64,000 nt of DNA. It comes from an uncultured Pontibacter sp. (GTDB taxonomy: Bacteria > Bacteroidota > Bacteroidia > Cytophagales > Hymenobacteraceae). The first letter of the stretch is position 1, and each line of letters begins with the position of its first letter. Both the position numbers and the translations under genes were made by a program. Where the stretch lies: assembly GCF_947492645.1 (NCBI RefSeq), contig NZ_CANLMZ010000005.1, forward strand, positions 204,517 to 268,516, given 5' to 3'. This document shows, piece by piece, positions 25,590 through 33,250 of the stretch. The notes beneath the pieces are model-generated. The model did not search any database, had not been told where the DNA came from, and saw nothing but the letters and a program-made list of their open reading frames with translations.

Positions 25590-26657
25590 TTACTGCACCG
25601 TTTTTACTCCCGCATCCAGTTGCTTTAGCGCTTTCTTTGTAAATATCTCCCTGATCACCTGCCCTTCCCCTTTCTCCAGCTTAATGCCTATCAGCGGCGA
25701 TATAGTAGCAGGAATATCTATGAGTGTATGCTTTGCGGCTACCGTTGTTCTTTTTTTAAAGTCCGGCCCAATGGCAAGCAAGCTAATGCGCCTGCAACCT
25801 TCACAATCGTCGCCATGCTCCATCCATCCCCCATCAACTCCATCCAGGTGCCTGCCGTGATCATTCGTAATCAAAAGGGTTGTTTTGTTTTTGTAAAAGC
25901 TGCTTTTGTTCAGATAGTCCCAAAGCTGCTTCACATACGTATCGGACCTGGAAATACTTCTTAAGTAGTAGGCCGAGTTACCTGCATGGGCGTAGCCGTC
26001 CGGCTCCATCAGATTTATGAGCATCAGGTTAGGCTTGTGCTGCGAAAGTATGCGTGTAGCCTCTACTATAGTAAGCGAATCGGCGCGGTAGCCTGTGCCA
26101 GGGCCATTTACGCCACAGTTAACGGAAGGCTGAAATTGATTGTGCCATGTGGAGTCCTGGGTGTTGGCAAGTATGTGTAGTTTATCTTTGCTCATAACCA
26201 GCCAGGCAGCCGTTGCGGGTTTACCTGTGGCTTTTAGCCATTGCTGAAAGTAGGAAGGGTTAGCCGGAAGTTCGTCGCCGTAATTATCTATCTCCTGGTT
26301 TACGCCTGTGGTTATCGCCACGTGCCCGGAGTTGGTGTAGGTATAAGCGTCGTTCTGGAAATCAGCGAAAAAGGCGCCTCTGCCCTTCAGCGTGCCCGAC
26401 ATAAAAGGTATGAGGCCCGGCGTGGTTGCCCATGTTTCAGAGTACCGGGGGCCGTCAATTACCACTATAACAACATGCTCGGTTCTGAATGGCTTTGAGG
26501 CGGTGCCGGTAGAAGTGCCTGCGCAACCCCAAAACAAGAGCAGCAACCCTATAAGTAGCACAAAGAGAAAGAAACGCCTGTAAGGTATCCTGCTCTCCCA
26601 TCTTCCAGATTCTTCCGATACACCCATCACACTCTCTTCAGTAAATAAAGACCTCAT
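25590..26657 (-). CDS. alkaline phosphatase/sulfatase superfamily lipoprotein
   Basis: A 355-residue protein with a hydrophobic segment and a lipobox-like LLFWGCAG, so it is likely a lipoprotein or membrane-anchored. The catalytic fold shows metal ligands in VVIVVIDG, the nucleophile-region TNSGHVAITTG, LMEPDGYAHAGN, LLITNDHGRH and a late His. These fit the phosphodiesterase/phosphomutase superfamily. Substrate unknown. The first ATG puts about 25 polar residues ahead of the hydrophobic segment, long for a lipoprotein. A second ATG ten codons later is possible. Confidence 0.8.
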   Translation of the reverse strand: MRSLFTEESVMGVSEESGRWESRIPYRRFFLFVLLIGLLLLFWGCAGTSTGTASKPFRTEHVVIVVIDGPRYSETWATTPGLIPFMSGTLKGRGAFFADFQNDAYTYTNSGHVAITTGVNQEIDNYGDELPANPSYFQQWLKATGKPATAAWLVMSKDKLHILANTQDSTWHNQFQPSVNCGVNGPGTGYRADSLTIVEATRILSQHKPNLMLINLMEPDGYAHAGNSAYYLRSISRSDTYVKQLWDYLNKSSFYKNKTTLLITNDHGRHLDGVDGGWMEHGDDCEGCRRISLLAIGPDFKKRTTVAAKHTLIDIPATISPLIGIKLEKGEGQVIREIFTKKALKQLDAGVKTVQ

Positions 26658-26860
26658 TTATAACTAGTTATACATCACATTTTTGATTTACGTTGTACAA
26701 GTATAAGATTAACTTAAAGTATAGAAAGGTGCTCTGTAACTGTGTAGCTGCTAAAGTCATCTTCCTGGTTGGCATTACGAACTCATTACAAGCTGAACAA
26801 CCCTGAAAAACTTCTTGCGTTTAAGCGATAACTTTACCTTATTGCACTACAGATACATTA

Positions 26861-27001
26861 ATGCACCAAAGCACAGCCATAGCGACCACACTTACTTTGC
26901 CAGTCTCACTTGGCACGGCGCTGCTGTCTATTGCCTATTCTTATTGCCTGAGCGTGTATAGCTATTGCAGCTATTATTACCGCTATTACCGCAACTGCTA
27001 A
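26861..27001 (+). CDS. 46-residue tyrosine-rich leader peptide of the phenylalanine 4-hydroxylase gene
   Basis: A small ORF of 46 codons. Residues 26-43 contain nine tyrosines (positions 26, 28, 33, 35, 38, 39, 40, 42 and 43), the last eleven residues reading YCSYYYRYYRNC-like with Arg and Cys between. It ends 76 bases before an intrinsic terminator that lies ahead of the phhA start. Its last bases, 26991-26999, are complementary to the left arm of that terminator with one mismatch. This is the structure of an amino-acid attenuation leader: ribosome stalling at Tyr codons would free the alternative pairing. Tyrosine is the product of the downstream enzyme. It is inferred from sequence alone and the peptide itself probably has no other role. 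Confidence 0.75.
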   Translation: MHQSTAIATTLTLPVSLGTALLSIAYSYCLSVYSYCSYYYRYYRNC

Positions 27002-27034
27002 GGCAATCACCACCATCAACTAACGTATAGTTAC

Positions 27035-27056
27035 AGAAAGCGAGGAAAAGCTTTCT
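27035..27056 (+). promoter_or_regulatory. hairpin between leader peptide and attenuator terminator
   Basis: AGAAAGC (27035-27041) pairs with GCTTTCT (27050-27056). It could act as a pause hairpin or simply space the leader from the terminator. Confidence 0.5.
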
Positions 27057-27076
27057 TACCTCAGGTGAACCTGCCG

Positions 27077-27110
27077 AAGCAGTGGCTCAAGCCGCTGCTT
27101 TTTTCTTTTT
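27077..27110 (+). terminator. attenuator terminator ahead of phhA
   Basis: A 10-bp stem with one G-U pair (27077-27086 with 27091-27100), a TCAA loop and the tract TTTTTTCTTTTT. It stands 36 bases before the phhA ATG, in the leader rather than after a gene. The left arm can pair instead with 26991-26999 at the end of the leader peptide ORF. Confidence 0.85.
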
Positions 27111-27146
27111 AAACCAATCATACTTTTCATATCAAAGACTTAGACC

Positions 27147-27887
27147 ATGAGCCTGACACAACAATACAGCAACTACACCGAAGAAAACCATACAGTATGG
27201 GCCATTTTGTTCCAGCGGCAGATTGAGAACCTGCCGGGGAAAGCCATACCTGCATTTTTTAAAGGCCTTGAACTTGTAAAATTTAAGCCAGACCGCATCC
27301 CGAATTTTGAAGAGGTAAACCAGATACTTAAACCCCTGACTGGTTTTGAGGTTGTGCCGGCCCCGGGTATTGTAGATGATGCCGTTTTCTTCAGCTTAAT
27401 AGCTAATAAGAAGTTCCCTGCCACAGTCTGGATCAGAACGATGGACCAACTGGACTACCTCGAAGAACCGGATATGTTTCATGATGTGTTTGGGCACGTG
27501 CCGTTGCTAACGATACCGGTATACTGCGATTTTCTGGCTGCCCTCTCGGCAATGGCCCTGGAGCACGTTGACAGACCCGATGTGATTGATAAACTGACGC
27601 GCATTTACTGGTATACCATTGAGTTCGGCCTCTTCCGGGAGCCAGGCGCTAAAGCAGCGATCTACGGGGCGGGCATACTTTCGTCTGTAGGTGAGAGCAA
27701 GCTGTCTGTTTCAGAAGAAAGTATAAAGTATGATTTTAATGTAGATCACATTCTGGATACTTCTTATGTTAAAGAAACTTACCAAAGCCAGTACTTCTGT
27801 ATCGAGAGTTTTGAGCAGTTACTGGAAAGCTTGCCTAAAATAGGAAGGGCGATTGCAGCGTTGCGCCAGCAACTGGAGGAAGTATAA
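27147..27887 (+). CDS. phhA: phenylalanine 4-hydroxylase
   Basis: A 246-residue non-haem iron aromatic amino acid hydroxylase, catalytic domain only, as in bacteria. The iron ligands H112 and H117 are in PDMFHDVFGHVPLL, and E159 is in WYTIEFGL. It converts phenylalanine to tyrosine with tetrahydropterin and oxygen. In this bacterium it could serve tyrosine supply or phenylalanine breakdown. The upstream leader, with a Tyr-rich peptide and terminator, suggests control by tyrosine availability, hence a biosynthetic role. Followed by a terminator hairpin. Confidence 0.94.
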   Translation: MSLTQQYSNYTEENHTVWAILFQRQIENLPGKAIPAFFKGLELVKFKPDRIPNFEEVNQILKPLTGFEVVPAPGIVDDAVFFSLIANKKFPATVWIRTMDQLDYLEEPDMFHDVFGHVPLLTIPVYCDFLAALSAMALEHVDRPDVIDKLTRIYWYTIEFGLFREPGAKAAIYGAGILSSVGESKLSVSEESIKYDFNVDHILDTSYVKETYQSQYFCIESFEQLLESLPKIGRAIAALRQQLEEV

Positions 27888-27890
27888 AAC

Positions 27891-27934
27891 AAAGGAGAGG
27901 CAGCCGGTAAAGTATAACCTGCTGCCTTTCCTTT
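27891..27934. terminator. terminator downstream of phhA
   Basis: AAAGGAGAGGCAGC (27891-27904) pairs with GCTGCCTTTCCTTT (27921-27934) with one mismatch, starting immediately after the stop. The loop contains an AAGTATAA motif. It lies between convergent genes. Confidence 0.75.
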
Positions 27935-28007
27935 GATTAAAGTACGTTGCTAAAAATGATTATTGCCTTTGCTTTATGCTCAACAGCAGCAAAGCCATTG
28001 ATGTATG

Positions 28008-28688
28008 TTAGTGCGTCAGCTCAGGGCTTATCTGGAATCCTAACTTACGAGGTTTGGTAAGGTGCGTATTTTCTAGTTTCTGCTTTAACGTAATGCGCTC
28101 AATGTCGCTTATGTCCTGCCCCATCAGATCGTTGTTTACAGCAGCTACCATAGCACTTTCTACAATAATGCGGATCTTGCTATCGGTTAGTACATTCTTG
28201 GAGATGTTCGTTATTTCGTCGTTAGGCAGGTCAAGCTGTTTTACCCCCTCAATGCAAAAGTGATTCTCGATGTTTACCAGCATGCGCCCTACAAGATAAC
28301 CCGGATCATCCAGCCTGTTGTACTTTATGGTATCAGCCATAAAATTATAAGCCATAATGTGCCCAAAAAAGCGGCGCCGGAAATCCTCGTCAATATACTC
28401 GTTGTTCATTATCTCATAATCGTCCGGGAAGGTGATAATGTTTGAGTGCATGACAAAAACAAGCAAGTCCCCCGAGAACTTAATATGAAACTCATGTTCG
28501 TTAACGTTGCGATATTCAATGATCACATTTGCATCCTGCTCCGTAATACGATTCGTCAAGTCATCAACCAACTCCTGCGATACCTCCTTCATTTTCTTGA
28601 ACGTATTCAGGGTATTTCGGTAAATCGCCTGCTTTGTTACAGATTTCTGGTGCAAGCCATTTACAATATCAGTTAATCTATCTTCCAT
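28008..28688 (-). CDS. conserved-looking protein of unknown function
   Basis: A 226-residue soluble protein with no signal peptide or membrane helix. I do not recognise its family. The N-terminal 60 residues are helical and charged (VTKQAIYRNTLNTFKKMKEV), followed by a beta-rich part (VNEHEFHIKFSGDLLVFVMHSNI), an acidic and aromatic block (MNNEYIDEDFRRRFFGHIMAYNFMADTIK) and a C-terminal helical stretch with SAMVAAVNNDLMGQDI. It has normal composition for the window and appears to be a single-gene unit, convergent with phhA. Confidence 0.75.
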   Translation of the reverse strand: MEDRLTDIVNGLHQKSVTKQAIYRNTLNTFKKMKEVSQELVDDLTNRITEQDANVIIEYRNVNEHEFHIKFSGDLLVFVMHSNIITFPDDYEIMNNEYIDEDFRRRFFGHIMAYNFMADTIKYNRLDDPGYLVGRMLVNIENHFCIEGVKQLDLPNDEITNISKNVLTDSKIRIIVESAMVAAVNNDLMGQDISDIERITLKQKLENTHLTKPRKLGFQISPELTH

Positions 28689-28809
28689 AGTGTATGTGTC
28701 GGTTCTGAATTTAGCCAGATGTAGTTTGTACCGTAGATCGGGATACTTTGTTTAAAAAAGGGGCTGAATTAAAAGAGAGTGAAAGAGTATCGTACGCAGC
28801 ATTTAACGT

Positions 28810-29928
28810 TTATACTTGCTCAGGGTGTTGGTAGCTGGGTGGCGGTTGCAACTGCGGCAGCTCCTGCCCTACCAGCTCGAACGCCACCTGCCTTACCCCT
28901 GGTTTAGCCAAAGGGTGCTGCAATAACATTGCCTGGGCCTGTGGCTGCTCAAATACTTCGGGAATGGTGTTAACAGCGCCAGCCGGAACATGTTGCCTGT
29001 GCAGGTGCTTCAGCAGTTTCGCCCTATCCTGTTCCGATATTAGTTTGCGAAGCAGAGTGTTTAGTTCTTTCCTATGTTGAACACGGCAGTAGTTTGTTTT
29101 ATACATTGGATCATCTGCTAACTGAGGTGCCCCAAGTATAGCACAAAGTCGTTTAAACTGCCTGTCGTCGCCGATGGCAATTACCAGCTGCTTATGGTCT
29201 TTGGTTGTGTACACGCTGCCGTAAGGCACAATGGTTGGGTGCTCAGATCCCATTCTTCCTGGTGCATGGCCAGCCACCAGGAAGGCTGTTGCCTGGTTGG
29301 CCAACGCCGATACAGCTGCCTCCAGCAGCGACACCTGCACCAGTTGCCCTGCCCCTGTTTTTTCGCGCTGCAGCAATGCTACAAGTAGTCCTTCTTTAAG
29401 CTGGTGCGCAGTCAGGATATCCATTAAGGCAACGGGCATTTTTGTAGGCAAGCCATCTGGCTCCCCATTCAGGTACATAAAGCCGCTTTCAGCCTGCACT
29501 ACAGCATCGTAGCCCACCCTCGCATCAGTAGGCCCGTAGCCCGTAATGTGCCCATAAATCAGCCTGGGGTTTATGTGTTGCAACGTCGTGAAATCAACTT
29601 TCAGCTTTTCGGCGTCACCGGGTTTGTAGCTGGCAATTACCAGGTCTGCTTCTTTAACCAGTTCATACAATTGCTCCAGTTCCTGCTGCTGCGTAAGGTT
29701 TAGCGCCAAAGCAGTTTTACCCCAATTGGCAGCACAAAAATAAGCCGGCGTATCAGTACCATTGTCTTCTGTTGCCAGCTTCCAGGTTCTGGTGACATCG
29801 CCGCGCGTGGCAGCGTTTTCCACTTTGATAACCTTAGCGCCCAGCTCTGCAAAGAATTGCCCTACACTTGGCCCTGCCAATACACTTGCCAGCTCAAGCA
29901 CCAGCAAATCTTTAAAAACTGCTTCCAT
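28810..29928 (-). CDS. CaiB/BaiF family (family III) CoA transferase
   Basis: A 372-residue protein with the family III signature: LVLELASVLAGPSVGQFFAELGAKVIKVE at the N-terminus, the DLVIASYKPG block and the catalytic aspartate in PVALMDILTAHQL. Family members swap CoA between acyl-CoAs and free acids through an aspartyl-CoA thioester. Substrate cannot be deduced. It lies 15 bases downstream of yebC on the same strand, so the two may share a transcript, although the functions are unrelated. Confidence 0.9.
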   Translation of the reverse strand: MEAVFKDLLVLELASVLAGPSVGQFFAELGAKVIKVENAATRGDVTRTWKLATEDNGTDTPAYFCAANWGKTALALNLTQQQELEQLYELVKEADLVIASYKPGDAEKLKVDFTTLQHINPRLIYGHITGYGPTDARVGYDAVVQAESGFMYLNGEPDGLPTKMPVALMDILTAHQLKEGLLVALLQREKTGAGQLVQVSLLEAAVSALANQATAFLVAGHAPGRMGSEHPTIVPYGSVYTTKDHKQLVIAIGDDRQFKRLCAILGAPQLADDPMYKTNYCRVQHRKELNTLLRKLISEQDRAKLLKHLHRQHVPAGAVNTIPEVFEQPQAQAMLLQHPLAKPGVRQVAFELVGQELPQLQPPPSYQHPEQV

Positions 29929-29943
29929 TCAGGCCTCTTTATG

Positions 29944-30696
29944 TTATTCTAGTTCTGCCATTACATTATCGGTTAGCTCTAAGTTATGGTAAACTTTCTG
30001 AATGTCATCGTCGTCCTCCAGCGCATCTATCAACTTTAGTATTTTACGTACAGCTTCAGGGTCATCGACTGCTACTGTAGTTTTAGGCAGGCGCTGCAGT
30101 TCTGCGGTTTCTGCCTGCAAGTTAAGTTCTTCAACTTTTTTCTGCATTGCACCAAAGTCTTCCATGGCACAGTAAATAGAAAGGTACGCTTCATCAAATT
30201 CCACCTCCTCTGCACCGCCATCGGCAAGCTCCAGCAACAATTCGTCATCTGTTAGAAGCAGTTCCGGGTTTCTTGCAACTATAAAAACGCCTTTTCTATC
30301 AAATAAGAACTCTACAGATCCATTAACGCCCAGGCTGCCATTGCCTTTGTTAAAAATAGTGCGCAGGTTTTGTACTGTTCGGTTGATGTTGTCTGTGAGG
30401 CACTCAATAAATACTGCTACACCATTAGAGGCATATCCCTCATAAGTTACACCTGAATATTCGCCTTGGTTATCTTCGCTTTTCTTTATAGCCCGCTCTA
30501 TGTTTTCTTTGGGCATGTTTACGGCTTTGCTGGTTTGTATAGCCAGCCGCAGGCGCGGGTTTGCATCAGGGTCCGGGCCGCCTTCTTTGGCAGCTACCGT
30601 TATCTCTTTTATCAGCTTTGTAAATATTTTTGATCTTTTGGCATCCAGCGCGCCTTTCTTACGCTTTATCTGCGACCATTTATTATGTCCTGCCAT
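29944..30696 (-). CDS. yebC: YebC/PmpR (TACO1) family protein
   Basis: A 250-residue three-domain protein with the family start AGHNKWSQIKRKKGALDAKRSKIFTK and the later NMPKENIERAIKK. Family members have been described as transcriptional regulators and, more recently, as translation factors that relieve ribosome stalling at polyproline stretches. The C-terminal domain includes the acidic LADGGAEEVEFDEAYLSIYC block. It is separated from an upstream small peptide gene by a strong terminator. Confidence 0.94.
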   Translation of the reverse strand: MAGHNKWSQIKRKKGALDAKRSKIFTKLIKEITVAAKEGGPDPDANPRLRLAIQTSKAVNMPKENIERAIKKSEDNQGEYSGVTYEGYASNGVAVFIECLTDNINRTVQNLRTIFNKGNGSLGVNGSVEFLFDRKGVFIVARNPELLLTDDELLLELADGGAEEVEFDEAYLSIYCAMEDFGAMQKKVEELNLQAETAELQRLPKTTVAVDDPEAVRKILKLIDALEDDDDIQKVYHNLELTDNVMAELE

Positions 30697-30775
30697 GTGG
30701 TATCAGGTATCTATTTTGATAAACTTAAACTGCAATGCTTATCCAGCACAGCAAAAAAAATAAAAAAGTAAGCTT

Positions 30776-30816
30776 AAAAAAAGAGCAGCCTGGCCAAAGG
30801 CCAAACTGCTCTTTTA
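30776..30816 (-). terminator. strong terminator downstream of the 27-residue peptide gene
   Basis: AAAAGAGCAG (30780-30789) pairs with CTGCTCTTTT (30807-30816), with an inner TGGCC-AAA-GGCCA hairpin. On the minus strand it is followed by a run of eight T. It ends a transcript coming from the small ORF, since yebC begins after it. Confidence 0.88.
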
Positions 30817-30846
30817 AAATGTTTCTTTATAGATAAATGCTACTGC

Positions 30847-30930
30847 CTAGAGCAACATAAAAATGGCGTTGATGATGTTCAGGCCTAACAGAAGAAAGAA
30901 GTTAGGCGAGTCTTGTACAGCTCTTTTCAT
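30847..30930 (-). CDS. 27-residue putative membrane micropeptide
   Basis: A 27-codon ORF: a charged N-terminus (MKRAVQDSPN) followed by a single hydrophobic helix (FFLLLGLNIINAIFMLL) that reaches the C-terminus. Such a shape fits a one-pass membrane micropeptide. It stands alone, with a strong terminator 30 bases downstream and a 370-base AT-rich promoter region upstream. It lacks a Shine-Dalgarno sequence, like most genes here. Length is too short for a firm coding call; the terminator is the main support. Function unknown. Confidence 0.5.
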   Translation of the reverse strand: MKRAVQDSPNFFLLLGLNIINAIFMLL

Positions 30931-31297
30931 AACAATATAGCTTAATAATTATATTATTTAAAGTCAATATTATAAAATATTGCTTACCCTATATTACGCC
31001 ATGAAATAGTATTTGTTACAGCAAAATATAACTTTTTACATATATTGCAAATTTTAAAAATATAGCTATTCTTTAATATATATTATTCTGCTGCCATAAT
31101 AGCTAATTGTATATATTTTGGTGGAGCAAAACAGCACAAGAATATATTGCATTTTACATGATATCGTTACAATTAATACACAAACAATTCATATTGCATA
31201 AAGTATGGCAAAATGTTAGCCGTCAGCTCTAGCAATTATGCAGTACGTATATTAATCTGTTATTTATCGTATATTTACCTAATTATAGTATCCATAA
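30931..31297. other. AT-rich divergent intergenic region before the RhlE-type helicase
   Basis: About 370 very AT-rich bases with several TATATT runs and TATATTTT-G-like boxes. It lies between the micropeptide (leftward) and the helicase (rightward) and must hold promoters for both. No exact TAnnTTTG with a -33 box was found. No other gene or RNA structure was recognised. Confidence 0.5.
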
Positions 31298-32740
31298 ATG
31301 TGGGTACATCTATATGTTAATTTAACAAACAGTTATACTTTGGATTTCCATTCGTTCAACTTACACGAAAACGTACTAACCGGCATTGACTCGATGGGCT
31401 ACAATAAGCCTACTCCGGTACAGGAACAAGCCATACCACTTATACTTGAGCGTAAAGACATGATTGCCTGCGCCCAAACCGGTACCGGTAAAACAGCAGC
31501 TTACCTTCTGCCCCTGATAGATCGTATTTCGCATGAAGAGTATGAGCACACAAGCACGCTTATACTTGTACCAACCCGCGAATTGGCTAAGCAGATAGAC
31601 GAGCAGGTAGAAGGCTTTGGCTACTTTGCCTCTGTAAGTTCTATCGCCATTTATGGTGGCAGCAAAGGCGGTGACTGGGACCAGCAAAAACGCGCCCTCA
31701 CAACAGGAGCCGATATCATTATTGCTACTCCCGGTCGTTTGCTGGCGCACATGGCCATGGGCTATGTTAAATTAGACCAACTCAACCATTTGGTGCTCGA
31801 TGAGGCCGATAAAATGATGGATATGGGCTTTATGGATGATCTGCTTAAAATAATAAAGCAGCTTCCAAAAGAGCGTCAAACCCTGTTATTCTCGGCTACT
31901 ATGCCGCGTAAAATCAGGGATCTTGCCCAGCAGATACTACAAAACCCTGCAGAGGTAAACCTAGCCATTTCGAAGCCTGCAGCCGGTATAGACCAGCGCC
32001 TGTACCTTGCCTACGACAACCAGAAACTTCCTTTGCTGGAGCATTTACTGCAGGAACAGGAAGTACAAAGTATGATTGTGTTTACCTCCCGCAAATCAAA
32101 CGTAAACCAGATTGTGCGCTCGCTGCGCAAAATGGGTTTTGAGGCCGAGGGAATACAATCAGATATGACGCAGGATGAGCGTGAGCGCGCGTTGCAAGGC
32201 TTTAAGAACAAGCAACACCAGATCCTGGTTGCGACAGACATTGTATCAAGAGGTATAGACATCGACAGCCTGAGCCATGTGGTAAACTTTGATATGCCAC
32301 AGGACGCAGAGGACTATGTGCACCGCGTTGGCCGTACAGCCCGTGCTGCTTCTACAGGTGTTGCCATTACGTTTGTTAATGAGAAAGACATGTTTAAGGT
32401 GCAGAAGGTAGAGCGTTTAATTGAGCGTGAATTACCAAAGCTGCCTTTACCTGAAGATTTTGGCCCTGCACCAGCTTACGATCCAACCAAACGCCATGAC
32501 AGCAGAGGCGGCGGCAGACCAGGGGGGGACCGCAAGCCAGGCGCTGGTGGCCAAAAACGCGACCACCGCAGCAAACACCATCGTGGCCCTAAACCGGCAC
32601 AGGCAGGAGAAAAACAACAAGCCCAGGGAGAGGCAAGCACAACAGAAAGTGCTCGAAAAAGACCCAACAACCGTAACAGAAACAAAAACAGAAATAAACC
32701 CTCTGGCAGCGGAGAACCACAAACTCCCACCCAGGCATAA
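31298..32740 (+). CDS. DEAD-box RNA helicase, RhlE-like
   Basis: About 480 residues. All helicase motifs are present: PTPVQEQAIPLIL (Q motif), AQTGTGKT, PTRELAKQ, TPGRLL, LDEADKM, FSATM, then IVFTSRK, ATDIVSRGIDI and HRVGRTAR. The C-terminal 90 residues are a basic, Gly/Arg/Asn-rich disordered tail typical of RNA-binding RhlE-type proteins. It remodels RNA, for example in cold adaptation or ribosome assembly. The conserved protein starts at LDFHSFNL; an in-frame TTG there (31340) would give a 466-residue product and is a serious alternative to the ATG used. Confidence 0.93.
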   Translation: MWVHLYVNLTNSYTLDFHSFNLHENVLTGIDSMGYNKPTPVQEQAIPLILERKDMIACAQTGTGKTAAYLLPLIDRISHEEYEHTSTLILVPTRELAKQIDEQVEGFGYFASVSSIAIYGGSKGGDWDQQKRALTTGADIIIATPGRLLAHMAMGYVKLDQLNHLVLDEADKMMDMGFMDDLLKIIKQLPKERQTLLFSATMPRKIRDLAQQILQNPAEVNLAISKPAAGIDQRLYLAYDNQKLPLLEHLLQEQEVQSMIVFTSRKSNVNQIVRSLRKMGFEAEGIQSDMTQDERERALQGFKNKQHQILVATDIVSRGIDIDSLSHVVNFDMPQDAEDYVHRVGRTARAASTGVAITFVNEKDMFKVQKVERLIERELPKLPLPEDFGPAPAYDPTKRHDSRGGGRPGGDRKPGAGGQKRDHRSKHHRGPKPAQAGEKQQAQGEASTTESARKRPNNRNRNKNRNKPSGSGEPQTPTQA

Positions 32741-32770
32741 AAAAAGGCAGCTGTAATAGCTGCCTTTTTT
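32741..32770 (+). terminator. terminator after the RhlE-type helicase gene
   Basis: AAAAAGGCAGCT (32741-32752) pairs with AGCTGCCTTTTT (32758-32769), followed by more T. It begins directly after the stop codon. Confidence 0.9.
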
Positions 32771-33182
32771 TATGCGCTTGCTTTCTAAAATCAATAACTA
32801 CCCCATAAGGCTCTGCCAAAGCGGTACTCTAACTGTGCTGCTGTACCTTTATGAAAGTAAGCTGCTTTAAATTGTAAGGCCAACCACAGCCTCAGATTTT
32901 ATACTTGCGAACCTACTATAAAATTATACTTAAATTATTTTTACTAATAAGTATACGATAGCGCCTACTATATTACGTTTATACTATATTAAATTTTTCA
33001 CGCTTACCCATCTCCCTCTCAAAAGAGAGAAAGCCATTAGCTTACGCTTACCCAGTTTACCCGCTTACTCATACCAGAAGCATAAAGAACTGCAAATGTT
33101 AAACTATGTTAATTTTCTGATTTAAACCTGATTAACTTCTATCTTAGATACCTAAAGTATAAATTATGAAATCAACTAAATA
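32771..33182. other. intergenic region upstream of the barrel receptor
   Basis: About 410 bases with no gene. It is AT-rich with several TATACTT and AAGTATAA motifs and one small CTCTC-AAAA-GAGAG hairpin near 33015. Promoter elements of the next gene begin at its right end. Confidence 0.5.
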
Positions 33183-33214
33183 TTTAGTTGTATTAATTTA
33201 CATTGTTATATTTG
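33183..33214 (+). promoter_or_regulatory. Bacteroidota-type promoter for the barrel receptor gene
   Basis: TTTA (33183-33186), a 20-base spacer and a perfect -7 box TATATTTG (33207-33214). Transcription would begin near 33220, upstream of the ATG that opens the signal peptide, which supports that start over the longer frame. Confidence 0.65.
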
Positions 33215-33250
33215 AAAAATTATCGACTACTGTATACTAACCAAACTTTT

